Below are positions 44,600 through 53,564 of a stretch of DNA of 64,000 bases, piece after piece. A program made the translations under genes and the position numbers. This DNA is from Pseudomonas siliginis (lineage in GTDB: Bacteria; Pseudomonadota; Gammaproteobacteria; Pseudomonadales; Pseudomonadaceae): the NCBI RefSeq assembly GCF_019145195.1, contig NZ_JAHSTW010000007.1:248001-312000 (forward strand), written 5' to 3'. The notes under the pieces were generated by a model. It worked only from the letters and a program-made list of their open reading frames with translations, had not been told where the DNA came from and ran no database searches. How positions within the stretch are numbered: position 1 is the stretch's first letter; every line of letters starts with the position of its first letter.

Positions 44600-46108
44600 A
44601 TGGCGCATAACGAAGCAGTCGACGTAGTTCTGGTAGGGGCCGGCATCATGAGTGCCACCCTGGCCGTACTGCTCAAAGAGCTCGACCCCGCGATCAAGCT
44701 GGAAGTCGTCGAGCTGATGGATTCCGGCGCCGCCGAGAGTTCCAATCCGTGGAACAACGCCGGTACCGGTCACGCCGGCCTGTGCGAGCTGAACTACACG
44801 CCGCAGGCTGCCGATGGCAGCGTCGACATCAAGAAAGCCGTACACATCAACACCCAGTTCGAGGTGTCGAAGCAGTTCTGGTCGTACCTGACCAAAAAAG
44901 GCACGTTCGGCTCGTGCAAATCCTTCATCAGCCCGGTTCCGCACCTGAGTTTCGTTCAGGGCGAGAGCGGTGTGTCGTTCCTCAAGGAGCGCTTCAACGT
45001 GTTGAGCAAGCACCACGCGTTTGCCGACATGGAGTACACCGAAGACAAGGGCAAGATGGCCGAGTGGATGCCGCTGATGATGCCGGGCCGCTCGCCCGAC
45101 GAGGTCCTCGCCGCCACCCGCGTGATGAACGGCACCGACGTCAACTTCGGCGCCCTGACCAATCAGTTGCTCAAGCACCTGAGCAGCGCCCCGGACACTC
45201 AGGTCAAATACTGCAAGCGCGTGACCGGCCTCAAGCGTAACGGCGCCGGCTGGACCGTCAGCATCAAGGACGTCAACAACGGCAACACCCGCGAAGTCGA
45301 CGCAAAGTTTGTCTTCCTCGGTGCCGGTGGCGCGGCCCTGCCGTTGCTGCAGGCTTCGGGCATCGAAGAAAGCAAAGGCTTCGGTGGCTTCCCGATCAGT
45401 GGCCAGTGGCTGCGCTGCGATAACCCGGAAGTGGTCAAGCACCACCAGGCCAAGGTCTACAGCCAGGCGGCCGTGGGTTCGCCACCGATGTCGGTGCCGC
45501 ACCTCGACACTCGCGTCGTCGACGGCAAGAAATCCCTGCTGTTCGGGCCATACGCCGGTTTCACCACCAAGTTCCTCAAGCATGGCTCCTTCATGGACCT
45601 GCCGATGTCGGTGCGCGCCGGCAACATCGGGCCGATGCTGGCGGTGGCGAAAAACAACATGGACCTGACCAAGTACCTGGTCAGCGAAGTGATGCAATCG
45701 ATGGAACAGCGCCTGGAATCGCTGCGGCGTTTCTACCCGCAGGCGAAAGCCGAAGACTGGCGCCTGGAAGTGGCCGGCCAACGGGTGCAGATCATCAAGA
45801 AGGATCCGAAAAAGGGCGGCATCCTGCAGTTCGGTACCGAACTGGTCGCGGCGAAGGACGGCTCCCTCGCTGCCCTGCTCGGCGCTTCGCCAGGCGCGTC
45901 GGTGACCGTTTCGATCATGCTCGAACTGATCGAGAAGTGCTTCCCGGCCAAGGCGTCAGGCGAGTGGGCAAGCAAACTCGCGGAAATCTTCCCGGCCCGT
46001 GAAAAGGTTCTGGAAACCGATGCTGCGCTGTATCGCAAGATCAACACGCAGAACAACATCGCTTTGGAACTGGTTGAAGAAAGCAGCGAGACGCCAAGCT
46101 TCGCTTGA
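44600..46108 (+). CDS. mqo: Malate:quinone oxidoreductase
   Basis: A 502-residue peripheral membrane flavoprotein that oxidises malate to oxaloacetate and reduces quinone in the TCA cycle. It has the FAD loop VGAGIMSATLAVLL near the start, SSNPWNNAGTGHAGLCELNYTP, and FGPYAGFTTKFLK. Pseudomonads rely on Mqo more than on a soluble malate dehydrogenase. A strong terminator follows. Its leader is unusually long. Confidence 0.96.
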   Translation: MAHNEAVDVVLVGAGIMSATLAVLLKELDPAIKLEVVELMDSGAAESSNPWNNAGTGHAGLCELNYTPQAADGSVDIKKAVHINTQFEVSKQFWSYLTKKGTFGSCKSFISPVPHLSFVQGESGVSFLKERFNVLSKHHAFADMEYTEDKGKMAEWMPLMMPGRSPDEVLAATRVMNGTDVNFGALTNQLLKHLSSAPDTQVKYCKRVTGLKRNGAGWTVSIKDVNNGNTREVDAKFVFLGAGGAALPLLQASGIEESKGFGGFPISGQWLRCDNPEVVKHHQAKVYSQAAVGSPPMSVPHLDTRVVDGKKSLLFGPYAGFTTKFLKHGSFMDLPMSVRAGNIGPMLAVAKNNMDLTKYLVSEVMQSMEQRLESLRRFYPQAKAEDWRLEVAGQRVQIIKKDPKKGGILQFGTELVAAKDGSLAALLGASPGASVTVSIMLELIEKCFPAKASGEWASKLAEIFPAREKVLETDAALYRKINTQNNIALELVEESSETPSFA

Positions 46109-46116
46109 TCTTGCGG

Positions 46117-46160
46117 CATAAAAAACGCCCCGTACTCGTTGAGTGCGGGGCGTTTTTTTT
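46117..46160 (+). terminator. Terminator of mqo
   Basis: The stem AACGCCCCG/CGGGGCGTT, extended by ACTC/GAGT around GTT, ends in eight Ts. Confidence 0.93.
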
Positions 46161-46199
46161 ATGGCCAGGCAAGAACCAATACTCCTGGCTTGCAAAGCT

Positions 46200-46350
46200 C
46201 TGTGGCGAGGGGATTTATCCCCGCTGGGCTGCGAAGCGGCCCCAAAACCTGCTGACAAAGCGTGTCAGGCAAACCGCATTTTCTGGTTCTGCGACTGCTG
46301 CGCAGCCGAACGGGGCGGTGCGACGTTTCGCTAAATCCCCTCGCCACAGG
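46200..46350. repeat. Family-2 inverted repeat, long form
   Basis: CTGTGGCGAGGGGATTTATCCCCG at the left and AAATCCCCTCGCCACAGG at the right. The internal GACTGCTGCGCAGCCGA and GGGGCGGTGCGACGTTTCGCTAAAT are shared with the copy at 32919-33058. Confidence 0.9.
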
Positions 46351-46353
46351 TAG

Positions 46354-46641
46354 TTAGGTGCGAGCCTTGTCGATCAACTCGATGTACTCGGCGGCATTAC
46401 GCTGATCCTTGATGTGATCAACAAAGGTCTGGCCCTGCTCATCCTTGCCATCAACGTCATAACCCGCCGCAACGAAGAAGCCCAGAAAGCGCTCGAAATC
46501 ATCGATGCGCAAACCGCGATAGGCCTTGATCAGTTTGTGCAGCGACGGCGAAGTGGCGTCGACCGGCTCAAAATCGAGGAACAGCTTGATCTGCTCATCG
46601 CCGATCTCGTCACCAATCACTTGTTTCTTATCTTTACGCAT
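46354..46641 (-). CDS. PA4642-like conserved hypothetical protein
   Basis: A 95-residue, acidic, helical protein with no signal peptide or membrane segment. The order mqo, this gene, an exported protein, hpt matches the P. aeruginosa PA4640-PA4645 region. KAYRGLRIDDFERFLGFFVAAGYDVDG looks like an ankyrin-type helix-turn-helix unit, which is common in this family. The role is unknown. Confidence 0.75.
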   Translation of the reverse strand: MRKDKKQVIGDEIGDEQIKLFLDFEPVDATSPSLHKLIKAYRGLRIDDFERFLGFFVAAGYDVDGKDEQGQTFVDHIKDQRNAAEYIELIDKART

Positions 46642-46704
46642 TGCCGACTCCAGCTCGCAGACATGACACGGGGCGGGCAGTTTACCCCTGCCCGACCGCC
46701 CGGC

Positions 46705-47184
46705 TCAACGCGGACGAATCGCCCCGGTATGAAGATCGGCCCAGATATGGCCATTGGCATAACTGAGGAACTGCACATAAACAGTGTCATTGCGCAGCAG
46801 ATCCATCACCACGCGGTACTGAGCGAGCGGATAGAACAGCGTCAGGGTTTTGCTTTTGTCGTCGTAGGCCGGTTTTTTCAGGCTTTTGCTTTCGCCGTCG
46901 AAACTCACCAACACCTGAGAAATGCTCGCGCCCTTGTTCAGCGATTTGCCTTTGAGGCGGATCAACAAGGATGAGGTGACCGGAATCGGCTGCTGATTGG
47001 ACTGGCGCTGCGCACCGACCACCACCGAATACTCGCTGACCTGCAGCAGTTGCTGCTGCTCGGGTTCAGCGTCGCGCAGGGTCAGATCGTCCGGCGGCAG
47101 GAACTGGCTGTGCATCGGCGCGGCGGACAGCGGCAGGCTGAGGGACAGCAACAGGGCGGCGAGACTGCAGATCAAGAGGCGCAT
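46705..47184 (-). CDS. Exported protein, PA4643-like
   Basis: A 159-residue protein with a signal peptide (MRLLICSLAALLLSLSLPLSA, cut near AAP) and a single beta-rich domain. No family is recognised. GGAG precedes the ATG at 47184. It has the same neighbours as in P. aeruginosa. Confidence 0.75.
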   Translation of the reverse strand: MRLLICSLAALLLSLSLPLSAAPMHSQFLPPDDLTLRDAEPEQQQLLQVSEYSVVVGAQRQSNQQPIPVTSSLLIRLKGKSLNKGASISQVLVSFDGESKSLKKPAYDDKSKTLTLFYPLAQYRVVMDLLRNDTVYVQFLSYANGHIWADLHTGAIRPR

Positions 47185-47255
47185 GACAGGCTCCGGGGGC
47201 GGGGCCGAGCACTCTAGCATGGCTGTCGCGCAAGGATCAGCACACACAAAAACAA

Positions 47256-47349
47256 CTGTGGGAGCGAGCCTGCTCGCGAAAGCGGTGTGTCAGTTTTCAA
47301 TGATGCTGACTGACACGACGCCTTCGCGAGCAGGCTCGCTCCCACAGGG
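47256..47349. repeat. REPIN, family 1 (longer spacer)
   Basis: Complete inverted family-1 pair with about 45 bases between, between the PA4643-like and hpt genes. Confidence 0.9.
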
Positions 47350-47363
47350 GGCAATGCAGGTTC

Positions 47364-47921
47364 TTACATGCCTTTAACGGCGTAAATCCCGTTGGCGTTG
47401 CGCCAGTAGCCTTTGTAGTCCATGCCATAACCGAAGATGTAGCGGTCGATGCACGGCAGGCCGACGAAATCGGCTTTCAGGTCAGGACGTGCCTTGCGGT
47501 CGTGGTCCTTGTCGATCAGCACGGCGGTGTGCACTTTGCGTGCGCCGGCGTGTTTGCAGAAGTCGATGATCGCGCCCAGGGTATGACCTTCGTCGAGGAT
47601 GTCGTCGATGATCAGCACGTCGCGGTCGATGAACGAGACTTCCGGCTTGGCTTTCCAGAACAGGTCGCCGCCGCTGGTTTCGTTGCGATAACGGGTCGCG
47701 TGCAGGTAGGACGCTTCCAGCGGGAATTGCAGGTGCGTCAGCAGTTTGCCGGAGAAGATCAGGCCGCCGTTCATCACGCAGAACACCACCGGATTGCTGT
47801 CAGCCAGTTGCTCGTTGATTTGTGCACCGACGCGGGCGATGGCCGCCTCGACTTCAGATTCGGTGTACAGGCAGTCAGCCTCTCGCATGATTTGACGGAT
47901 ATGCTCGAGATCAGCGGACAT
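47364..47921 (-). CDS. hpt: Hypoxanthine-guanine phosphoribosyltransferase
   Basis: A 185-residue purine-salvage enzyme that converts hypoxanthine or guanine plus PRPP to IMP or GMP. The PRPP loop is LIIDDILDEGHTLG; VMNGGLIFSGKLL and the C-terminal FVGLPCIDRYIFGYGMDY are typical. The ATG at 47921 with GGAG is used; the much longer frame upstream is the upp gene read in reverse. Divergent from upp across a short palindrome-containing region. Confidence 0.93.
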   Translation of the reverse strand: MSADLEHIRQIMREADCLYTESEVEAAIARVGAQINEQLADSNPVVFCVMNGGLIFSGKLLTHLQFPLEASYLHATRYRNETSGGDLFWKAKPEVSFIDRDVLIIDDILDEGHTLGAIIDFCKHAGARKVHTAVLIDKDHDRKARPDLKADFVGLPCIDRYIFGYGMDYKGYWRNANGIYAVKGM

Positions 47922-48013
47922 GGCGCTCTCCAGGGGGTTGGCGGAATTGGAAAAGCGGGCAAAGGTACGCATCCCGCGAGGTCGAATCAAGCTCTTATGG
48001 ACTAACGTACAGA

Positions 48014-48050
48014 ATGTCCTATAGGACATCACCCTCGGATAGATTAATCT
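48014..48050. promoter_or_regulatory. Two perfect palindromes in the hpt-upp divergent promoter region
   Basis: ATGTCCTATAGGACAT (48014-48029, 16 bases) and TAGATTAATCTA (48039-48050, 12 bases) are each perfect palindromes, with centres about 23 bases apart. They lie between divergent hpt and upp and overlap possible -10 elements, so they could be operators for a dimeric regulator. Confidence 0.55.
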
Positions 48051-48086
48051 AGGCCGGTTTTTTTGCCCGCCGCCGGAGCCTTTCCC

Positions 48087-48725
48087 ATGCCCATCCTCGA
48101 GATCCGCCATCCGCTGATCCGTCATAAACTCGGCCTGATGCGCCGCGCTGACATCAGCACCAAGAATTTCCGCGAGCTCGCTCAGGAAGTCGGCGCCCTG
48201 TTGACCTATGAAGCTACAAAAGATCTGCCGCTCGAATCCTACGACATTGCCGGCTGGTGCGGCACCGTGTCGGTGGAGAAGATCGCCGGCAAAAAGATCA
48301 CCGTCGTGCCGATCCTGCGTGCCGGTATCGGCATGCTCGAAGGCGTGCTCAGCCTGATCCCGGGCGCCAAGGTCTCCGCTGTGGGCGTTGCCCGCAATGA
48401 AGAAACCCTGCAAGCGCACACCTATCTGGAAAAACTGGTACCGGAAATCGACGAGCGCCTGGCGATGATCATCGACCCGATGCTCGCCACCGGCAGCTCC
48501 ATGGTTGCCACCATCGACCTGCTGAAAAAGGCCGGTTGCCGCGACATCCGCGCCATGGTCCTGGTGGCCGCGCCGGAAGGCATTGCTGCCGTCGAGCAGG
48601 CGCACCCGGACGTGACCATCTACACCGCGTCCATCGATGAACGCTTGAACGAGCACGGCTACATCATTCCTGGGCTTGGCGACGCCGGTGACAAGATCTT
48701 CGGCACCAAGCAGAAGGACGCGTGA
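48087..48725 (+). CDS. upp: Uracil phosphoribosyltransferase
   Basis: A 212-residue pyrimidine-salvage enzyme making UMP from uracil and PRPP. The PRPP loop DPMLATGSSM and the uracil loop YIIPGLGDAGD are diagnostic, and VPILRAGIGM is conserved. The ATG at 48087 with CCGGAG is used. It is two bases from the uraA start and so co-transcribed with it. Confidence 0.96.
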   Translation: MPILEIRHPLIRHKLGLMRRADISTKNFRELAQEVGALLTYEATKDLPLESYDIAGWCGTVSVEKIAGKKITVVPILRAGIGMLEGVLSLIPGAKVSAVGVARNEETLQAHTYLEKLVPEIDERLAMIIDPMLATGSSMVATIDLLKKAGCRDIRAMVLVAAPEGIAAVEQAHPDVTIYTASIDERLNEHGYIIPGLGDAGDKIFGTKQKDA

Positions 48726-48727
48726 CC

Positions 48728-50002
48728 ATGCAGCAAGAGTTCAACGATCCGCTCTGGCGCACGGTGCTGTCCGGCGCGCAGATGCTGTTCGTGGCCTTCG
48801 GCGCCTTGGTGCTGATGCCGCTGATCACCGGCCTCGACCCCAACGTGGCACTGTTCACCGCAGGTCTGGGGACGATCCTGTTCCAGATCGTCACCGGGCG
48901 TCAGGTGCCGGTGTTCCTCGCGTCGAGCTTCGCCTTCATCACGCCGATCATCCTCGCCAAGGGCCAGTTCGGCCTCGCCGCGACCATGGGGGGGGTGATG
49001 GCAGCCGGTTTCGTCTACACCTTCCTCGGCCTGGCTGTGAAGATCAAAGGCACCGGCTTCATTGACCGTTTGCTGCCGCCGGTAGTGATCGGTCCGGTGA
49101 TCATCTCCATCGGCCTGGCCATGGCGCCGATTGCCGCGAACATGGCGATGGGCAAGGCCGGCGACGGCAGCGAGCTGATCCACTATCAGACGGCGATGAT
49201 GATTTCCATGCCGGCGCTGCTGACCACGCTGATCGTGGCGGTGTTCGGCAAAGGCATCTTCCGTCTGGTGCCGATCATTTCCGGCGTGCTGGTGGGCTTT
49301 GCCATGTCGTTCTATTTCGGCGTGGTCGACACAGCGAAAATTGCTGCAGCGCCATGGTTCGCCCTGCCGCACTTCACCGCGCCCGAGTTCAACTGGCAGG
49401 CGATTCTGTTCATCGTTCCAGTGGCGCTGGCCCCGGCGATCGAACACATCGGCGGCGTGATTGCCGTCGGTAGCGTGACCGGTCGCGATTACCTGAAAAA
49501 GCCGGGCCTGCATCGCACCCTGCTCGGTGACGGCATCGCCACCACTGCTGCCGGCCTGTTCGGCGGCCCGCCCAACACCACTTACGCCGAAGTGACCGGC
49601 GCGGTGATGCTGACCAAGAACTACAACCCGAAAATCATGACCTGGGCGGCGATCTTCGCCATCACCCTGGCGTTCATCGGCAAGTTCGGCGCGCTACTGC
49701 AGAGCATTCCGGTACCGGTAATGGGCGGGATTCTGTGCCTGTTGTTCGGTTCGATCGCGGCAGTGGGCATGAACACCCTGATCCGCCACAAGATCGACCT
49801 GGGCGAAGCGCGCAACCTGGTGATTGTTTCGGTGACGCTGGTGTTCGGTATCGGCGGCGTGCTGGTCGGCACCGGCACTGGTCCGGATGACTTCGGCCTC
49901 AAAGGCATCGCGCTGTGCGCGGTGGTGGCGATTGCGCTGAACCTGATCCTGCCGGGCAATGATGGCTGGAAGCAGAAGAAGGCGGATGAGCCGCTGATCT
50001 AA
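48728..50002 (+). CDS. uraA: Uracil:proton symporter (NCS2 family)
   Basis: A 424-residue uracil permease with about 12-14 membrane segments. The NCS2 signatures APAIEHIGGV and GGPPNTTYAE carry the substrate- and proton-coupling Glu residues. Following upp, it gives a complete uracil uptake and salvage unit. The ATG at 48728 is preferred to a GTG at 48722 that overlaps the upp stop. Confidence 0.95.
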   Translation: MQQEFNDPLWRTVLSGAQMLFVAFGALVLMPLITGLDPNVALFTAGLGTILFQIVTGRQVPVFLASSFAFITPIILAKGQFGLAATMGGVMAAGFVYTFLGLAVKIKGTGFIDRLLPPVVIGPVIISIGLAMAPIAANMAMGKAGDGSELIHYQTAMMISMPALLTTLIVAVFGKGIFRLVPIISGVLVGFAMSFYFGVVDTAKIAAAPWFALPHFTAPEFNWQAILFIVPVALAPAIEHIGGVIAVGSVTGRDYLKKPGLHRTLLGDGIATTAAGLFGGPPNTTYAEVTGAVMLTKNYNPKIMTWAAIFAITLAFIGKFGALLQSIPVPVMGGILCLLFGSIAAVGMNTLIRHKIDLGEARNLVIVSVTLVFGIGGVLVGTGTGPDDFGLKGIALCAVVAIALNLILPGNDGWKQKKADEPLI

Positions 50003-50035
50003 GGCTTTCAGATCTTCATCGCCTGACAGATAGCA

Positions 50036-50103
50036 TTCGCGAGCAGGCTCGCTCCCACAGGTTGGAATGTATTTCCCCTGTGGGAGCGAGCCTGCTCGCG
50101 AAG
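50036..50103. repeat. REPIN, family 1
   Basis: Complete short-spacer inverted pair, immediately before the hemH stop. Confidence 0.9.
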
Positions 50104-50106
50104 CTT

Positions 50107-51132
50107 TTAAAGGGCCAGCGGCGCTCGTTCGCAGAGCGTGGCCAACGCCTTGGCCCATTGCGGGTCGTCGTTCAGGCACGGCACCAGCACCAACTCTTCG
50201 CCCCCCGCTTCGCGGAACTGTTCCTTGCCGCGATCGCCGATCTCTTCCAGCGTCTCGATGCAATCGGCGACGAACGCCGGGCACATCACCAGAATCTTTT
50301 TCACTCCGCTTTTGGCCAGTTCATCCAGCCGCGCTTCGGTGTACGGCTCGATCCATTTCGCCCGGCCCAGGCGCGACTGAAACGACACCGACCATTTGCC
50401 GTCCGCCAGGCCCATACTTTTGGCGAAGGCGGCGGCGGTACGGAAACACTGCGCGCGATAACAGGTCGCCAATACCGCCGGCGAGGCAGTCTGGCAGCAA
50501 TCGGCGCCCTTGAGGCAGTGATTGCCCGTCGGGTCGAGTTTGCTCAGATGCCGCTCCGGCAAGCCGTGAAAGCTCAGCAGCAGATGATCGTAATCCTGCT
50601 GCAGATGCGGACGCGCGCTGGCGGCCAGTGCTTCGATGTATTCCGGCTGATCATAGAACGGCTGCAGGATCGACAACTGCACATCGAGCTTCTTCTCGCG
50701 CAGCACGCGCCGGGCTTCTTCAATCACGGTGGTCGTGGTGCTGTCGGCGAACTGCGGGTACAGCGGCGCCAGCGTGATCTTCTTATGTCCCGCTTTGACC
50801 AGACGCAGCAGACAGGTCTCGATCGACGGCTCGCCATAGCGCATTGCCAGATCCACCGGGCCGTGTTTCCAAGTCCGGGTCATCTGCTCCTGCAAGCGGC
50901 GGCTGAGCACCACCAGCGGCGAACCCTCCTCCCACCAGATCGAGGCATAGGCGTGTGCCGATTGCTCGGGACGCTTGATCAGGATCAGCGATACCAGCAG
51001 CCGCCGCAGCGGCCATGGCAGGTCGATCACGTAGGGGTCCATCAGAAATTGATTGAGGTAGCTGCGCACATCGGCCACCGAGGTGGAGGCCGGAGAGCCC
51101 AGGTTGACCAGAAGCAAAGCGTGATCGGTCAT
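50107..51132 (-). CDS. hemH: Ferrochelatase
   Basis: HemH (341 residues) inserts Fe2+ into protoporphyrin IX in the last step of haem synthesis. The active-site His is in LSFHGLPERH and the conserved Glu in CIETLEE. A CLKGADCCQTASPAVLATC segment is Cys-rich. The ATG at 51132 is used (MTDHALLLVNLGSP); the longer upstream frame runs into the epimerase gene. It lies 13 bases after that gene, as one unit. Confidence 0.95.
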   Translation of the reverse strand: MTDHALLLVNLGSPASTSVADVRSYLNQFLMDPYVIDLPWPLRRLLVSLILIKRPEQSAHAYASIWWEEGSPLVVLSRRLQEQMTRTWKHGPVDLAMRYGEPSIETCLLRLVKAGHKKITLAPLYPQFADSTTTTVIEEARRVLREKKLDVQLSILQPFYDQPEYIEALAASARPHLQQDYDHLLLSFHGLPERHLSKLDPTGNHCLKGADCCQTASPAVLATCYRAQCFRTAAAFAKSMGLADGKWSVSFQSRLGRAKWIEPYTEARLDELAKSGVKKILVMCPAFVADCIETLEEIGDRGKEQFREAGGEELVLVPCLNDDPQWAKALATLCERAPLAL

Positions 51133-51145
51133 GCAACGTCCTATT

Positions 51146-52048
51146 TCAGAGGCGGCTGGAGAGGTCATCCAGAGCCGCGCGTAAATCCGTAAAGCGGAAG
51201 CTGAACCCCGCTTCCACCAGGCGTGCCGGCGTCGCACGCTGGCCGCCGAGCAATAACAGTGACAGCTCGCCGAGCATGACCTTTAGCGCCAGGGTCGGCA
51301 TCGGCATGAACGCCGGGCGGTGCAACACACTGCCCAGGGTCTTGGCAAATTCGCGGTTGCGCACAGGTTTCGGCGCGCAGGCATTATAAGGACCGCTGGC
51401 CTGATTCCGGTGCAGAAGAAAATCAATCAGGGCGATTTGATCGTCGATGTGAATCCACGGCATCCACTGTCGACCATTGCCCAAAGGCCCGCCCAGCCCG
51501 AGCTTGAACGGCAGCAACAGCCGCGACAAAAAGCCGCCCTCAGCCGACAGCACCAGACCGGTTCGCACCAGCACCACGCGGATGCCGAGGTTCTCGGCAC
51601 GCAGCGCGGTTTCTTCCCAGGCGATGCACAACTGACTGGCGAAGTCGTCGATGCCGGGCGGTGATTCTTCAGTCAACTCGCGTTCGCCACCGTCGCCGTA
51701 CCAGCCGATCGCCGAGCCGGAAATCAGCAGCGACGGTTTCTGCACACGAGTTTCCAGCCACGCCAGCAGCGTTTCCGTCAGCGTGATGCGGCTGCTCCAC
51801 AGCAACGCCTTGCGACGATGGGTCCAGGGGCGATCGGCAATCGGTGCACCAGCAAGATTGACGATCGCATCCAGCGGCTCTTCGCCGAGGTCCTCCAGAC
51901 GGGCAATCCCGCGCACTTGCGCGCCGCAGATCTGCGCGACTTTTTCCGCGCGGCGACTCCACACCGTCAGCCGATGGCCCTGCTCCAGCCAGTGCCGGCA
52001 GAGCTGACGTCCGATCAAACCAGTACCGCCGGTCAGCAATATGTGCAT
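51146..52048 (-). CDS. TIGR01777 family NAD-dependent epimerase (YfcH-like)
   Basis: A 300-residue short-chain dehydrogenase/epimerase with the N-terminal LLTGGTGLIGRQL nucleotide loop, NLAGAPIADRPW, and a C-terminal DUF1731-like tail. The same family is called SulA in some cyanobacteria and plants (cell division), and YfcH in E. coli. Its substrate is unknown. Divergent from the light-regulated renalase unit. Confidence 0.88.
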   Translation of the reverse strand: MHILLTGGTGLIGRQLCRHWLEQGHRLTVWSRRAEKVAQICGAQVRGIARLEDLGEEPLDAIVNLAGAPIADRPWTHRRKALLWSSRITLTETLLAWLETRVQKPSLLISGSAIGWYGDGGERELTEESPPGIDDFASQLCIAWEETALRAENLGIRVVLVRTGLVLSAEGGFLSRLLLPFKLGLGGPLGNGRQWMPWIHIDDQIALIDFLLHRNQASGPYNACAPKPVRNREFAKTLGSVLHRPAFMPMPTLALKVMLGELSLLLLGGQRATPARLVEAGFSFRFTDLRAALDDLSSRL

Positions 52049-52174
52049 GACATCTTCCTCGCGTGGCGTTTAACCCGGATCACTAGTCTATTTTTATAGG
52101 CAGGGATCTTTTCGATCGGGCAGGCTCTATGGTTTAACAATAGGCCAAGCTGTCAGAACGAGAACGCTAGAAGT

Positions 52175-52225
52175 TATACCAAAAAACAGAATTGTACAGG
52201 TTTGATCGACGGCGTAGTCTGTACA
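52175..52225 (+). promoter_or_regulatory. Light-regulon promoter with PplR1-type sites before the renalase gene
   Basis: TATACC (52175-52180), 12 bases, then TGTACA (52193-52198) fits the PplR1 repeat layout with one mismatch. A further TGTACA (52220-52225) stands 27 bases on. TTGTAC (52192-52197) and TAGTCT (52215-52220), with a 17-base spacer, are a possible -35/-10, so both sites overlap the promoter. Confidence 0.7.
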
Positions 52226-52245
52226 GAAAGGTAAACGAGGCCCCT

Positions 52246-53232
52246 ATGACTGTACCTATCGCAATCATCGGCACCGGCATCGCCGGGCTCTCCGCCGCCC
52301 AGGCTCTGACAGAGACCGGGCATACCGTTCAACTGTTCGATAAAAGCCGCGGCAGCGGCGGGCGCATGTCGAGCAAGCGCAGCGACGCCGGCTCGCTGGA
52401 CTTGGGCGCTCAATATTTCACCGCGCGTGACCGGCGCTTCGTCACCGAAGTGCAGCGCTGGCAGAGCCGGGGCTGGGCCGCCGAGTGGGCGCCGCAGCTG
52501 TACACCTTCCAGGGCGGCCAACTGAACATGTCGCCGGACGAGCAGACCCGCTGGGTCGGCACGCCGCGCATGAGCGCCATCACCCGTGGCCTGCTAGATG
52601 GCCTGGACGTGCAGTTTGCCTGCCGCATCACCGAGGTCTATCGCGGTGAAGAACACTGGCATCTGCAGGACGCCGATGGCTGCACCCACGGCCCCTTCAG
52701 CCATGTGGTGATCGCCACACCGGCACCGCAAGCCACCGCGTTGCTCGCCGCCGCGCCGAAACTTGCCGGCGTCGCTGCCGGGGTGAAGATGGAGCCGACC
52801 TGGGCCGTCGCTCTCGCCTTCGAAGCCCCGCTGGATACGCCAATCGAAGGCTGCTTCGTACAGGACAGCCCGCTCGACTGGCTGGCGCGCAACCGCAGCA
52901 AACCCGGGCGCGACAGCACTCTCGACACGTGGGTGCTGCATGCAACCAGCGCCTGGAGCCGGCAACACATCGACCTCTCCAAGGAAGCAGTAATCGAACA
53001 TCTGCACGGTGCGTTCGCCGAACTGCTGCACAGCGCCATGCCTGCGCCGACCTTCAGCCTCGCTCACCGCTGGCTCTACGCCCGCCCCGCCACTGGCCAT
53101 GAATGGACCACACTTGCCGATGTTGATCTGGGCTTGTACGCCTGTGGCGACTGGTGCCTGTCGGGCCGCGTTGAAGGCGCTTGGCTGAGCGGTCAGGAGG
53201 CTGCACGTCGCTTGCACGAACACCTGCAATGA
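52246..53232 (+). CDS. Bacterial renalase, FAD-dependent oxidoreductase
   Basis: A 328-residue flavoprotein. The FAD loop IIGTGIAGLSAAQAL is near the start, then FDKSRGSGGRMSSKRS and LDLGAQYFTARDRRF; the C-terminal GDWCLSGRVEGAWLSGQEA closes the FAD site. This is the renalase pattern known from P. syringae pv. phaseolicola. That enzyme oxidises misreduced 2- and 6-dihydro-NAD(P) back to NAD(P)+. A metabolite-repair job fits co-regulation with photolyase. The ATG at 52246 is used. It overlaps the next gene by 4 bases. Confidence 0.87.
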   Translation: MTVPIAIIGTGIAGLSAAQALTETGHTVQLFDKSRGSGGRMSSKRSDAGSLDLGAQYFTARDRRFVTEVQRWQSRGWAAEWAPQLYTFQGGQLNMSPDEQTRWVGTPRMSAITRGLLDGLDVQFACRITEVYRGEEHWHLQDADGCTHGPFSHVVIATPAPQATALLAAAPKLAGVAAGVKMEPTWAVALAFEAPLDTPIEGCFVQDSPLDWLARNRSKPGRDSTLDTWVLHATSAWSRQHIDLSKEAVIEHLHGAFAELLHSAMPAPTFSLAHRWLYARPATGHEWTTLADVDLGLYACGDWCLSGRVEGAWLSGQEAARRLHEHLQ

Positions 53233-53444
53233 ATCGCATCAATCCGCGTAAATTGCTGCTGTCGAAGTGGACAGCAGCCCACCCGCAAAATCGCGAAAAA
53301 CATTTTCTGGTCACCGAACTGATCCGCGACGAGGAAGGCACGGTGCTGGAAGTTGAATTGCAGGCGGTGCTGACCCAGCGTAGCGAGCGACTGGATTGGC
53401 AGGTGCTGAAAGACAGCGAGCACTGGTTACTCGGCTGGAAATAG
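53229..53444 (+). CDS. TIGR02450 family Trp-rich small protein
   Basis: A 71-residue protein (KLLLSKWTAAHPQNREKHF...) with conserved Trp at SKW and near both the middle and C-terminus. It matches the TIGR02450 family, which recurs beside photolyases and other light-response genes. The function is unknown. The start overlaps the renalase stop (ATGA), so the pair is coupled. Confidence 0.85.
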   Translation: MNRINPRKLLLSKWTAAHPQNREKHFLVTELIRDEEGTVLEVELQAVLTQRSERLDWQVLKDSEHWLLGWK

Positions 53445-53451
53445 ATTTCCC

Positions 53452-53542
53452 TTGTGGGAGCGAGCCTGCTCGCGATAGCGCTGTATCAGATGCGAATTCC
53501 TTTACTGACCCACCGCTTTCGCGAGCCGGCTCGCTCCCACAG
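53452..53542. repeat. REPIN, family 1 (longer spacer)
   Basis: Complete pair with about 43 bases between; one arm has a GCCGGC change. It ends 22 bases before the TATACA of the photolyase-operon operator. Confidence 0.88.
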
Positions 53543-53564
53543 ATTCAGCTCCGTACAAAAATCT

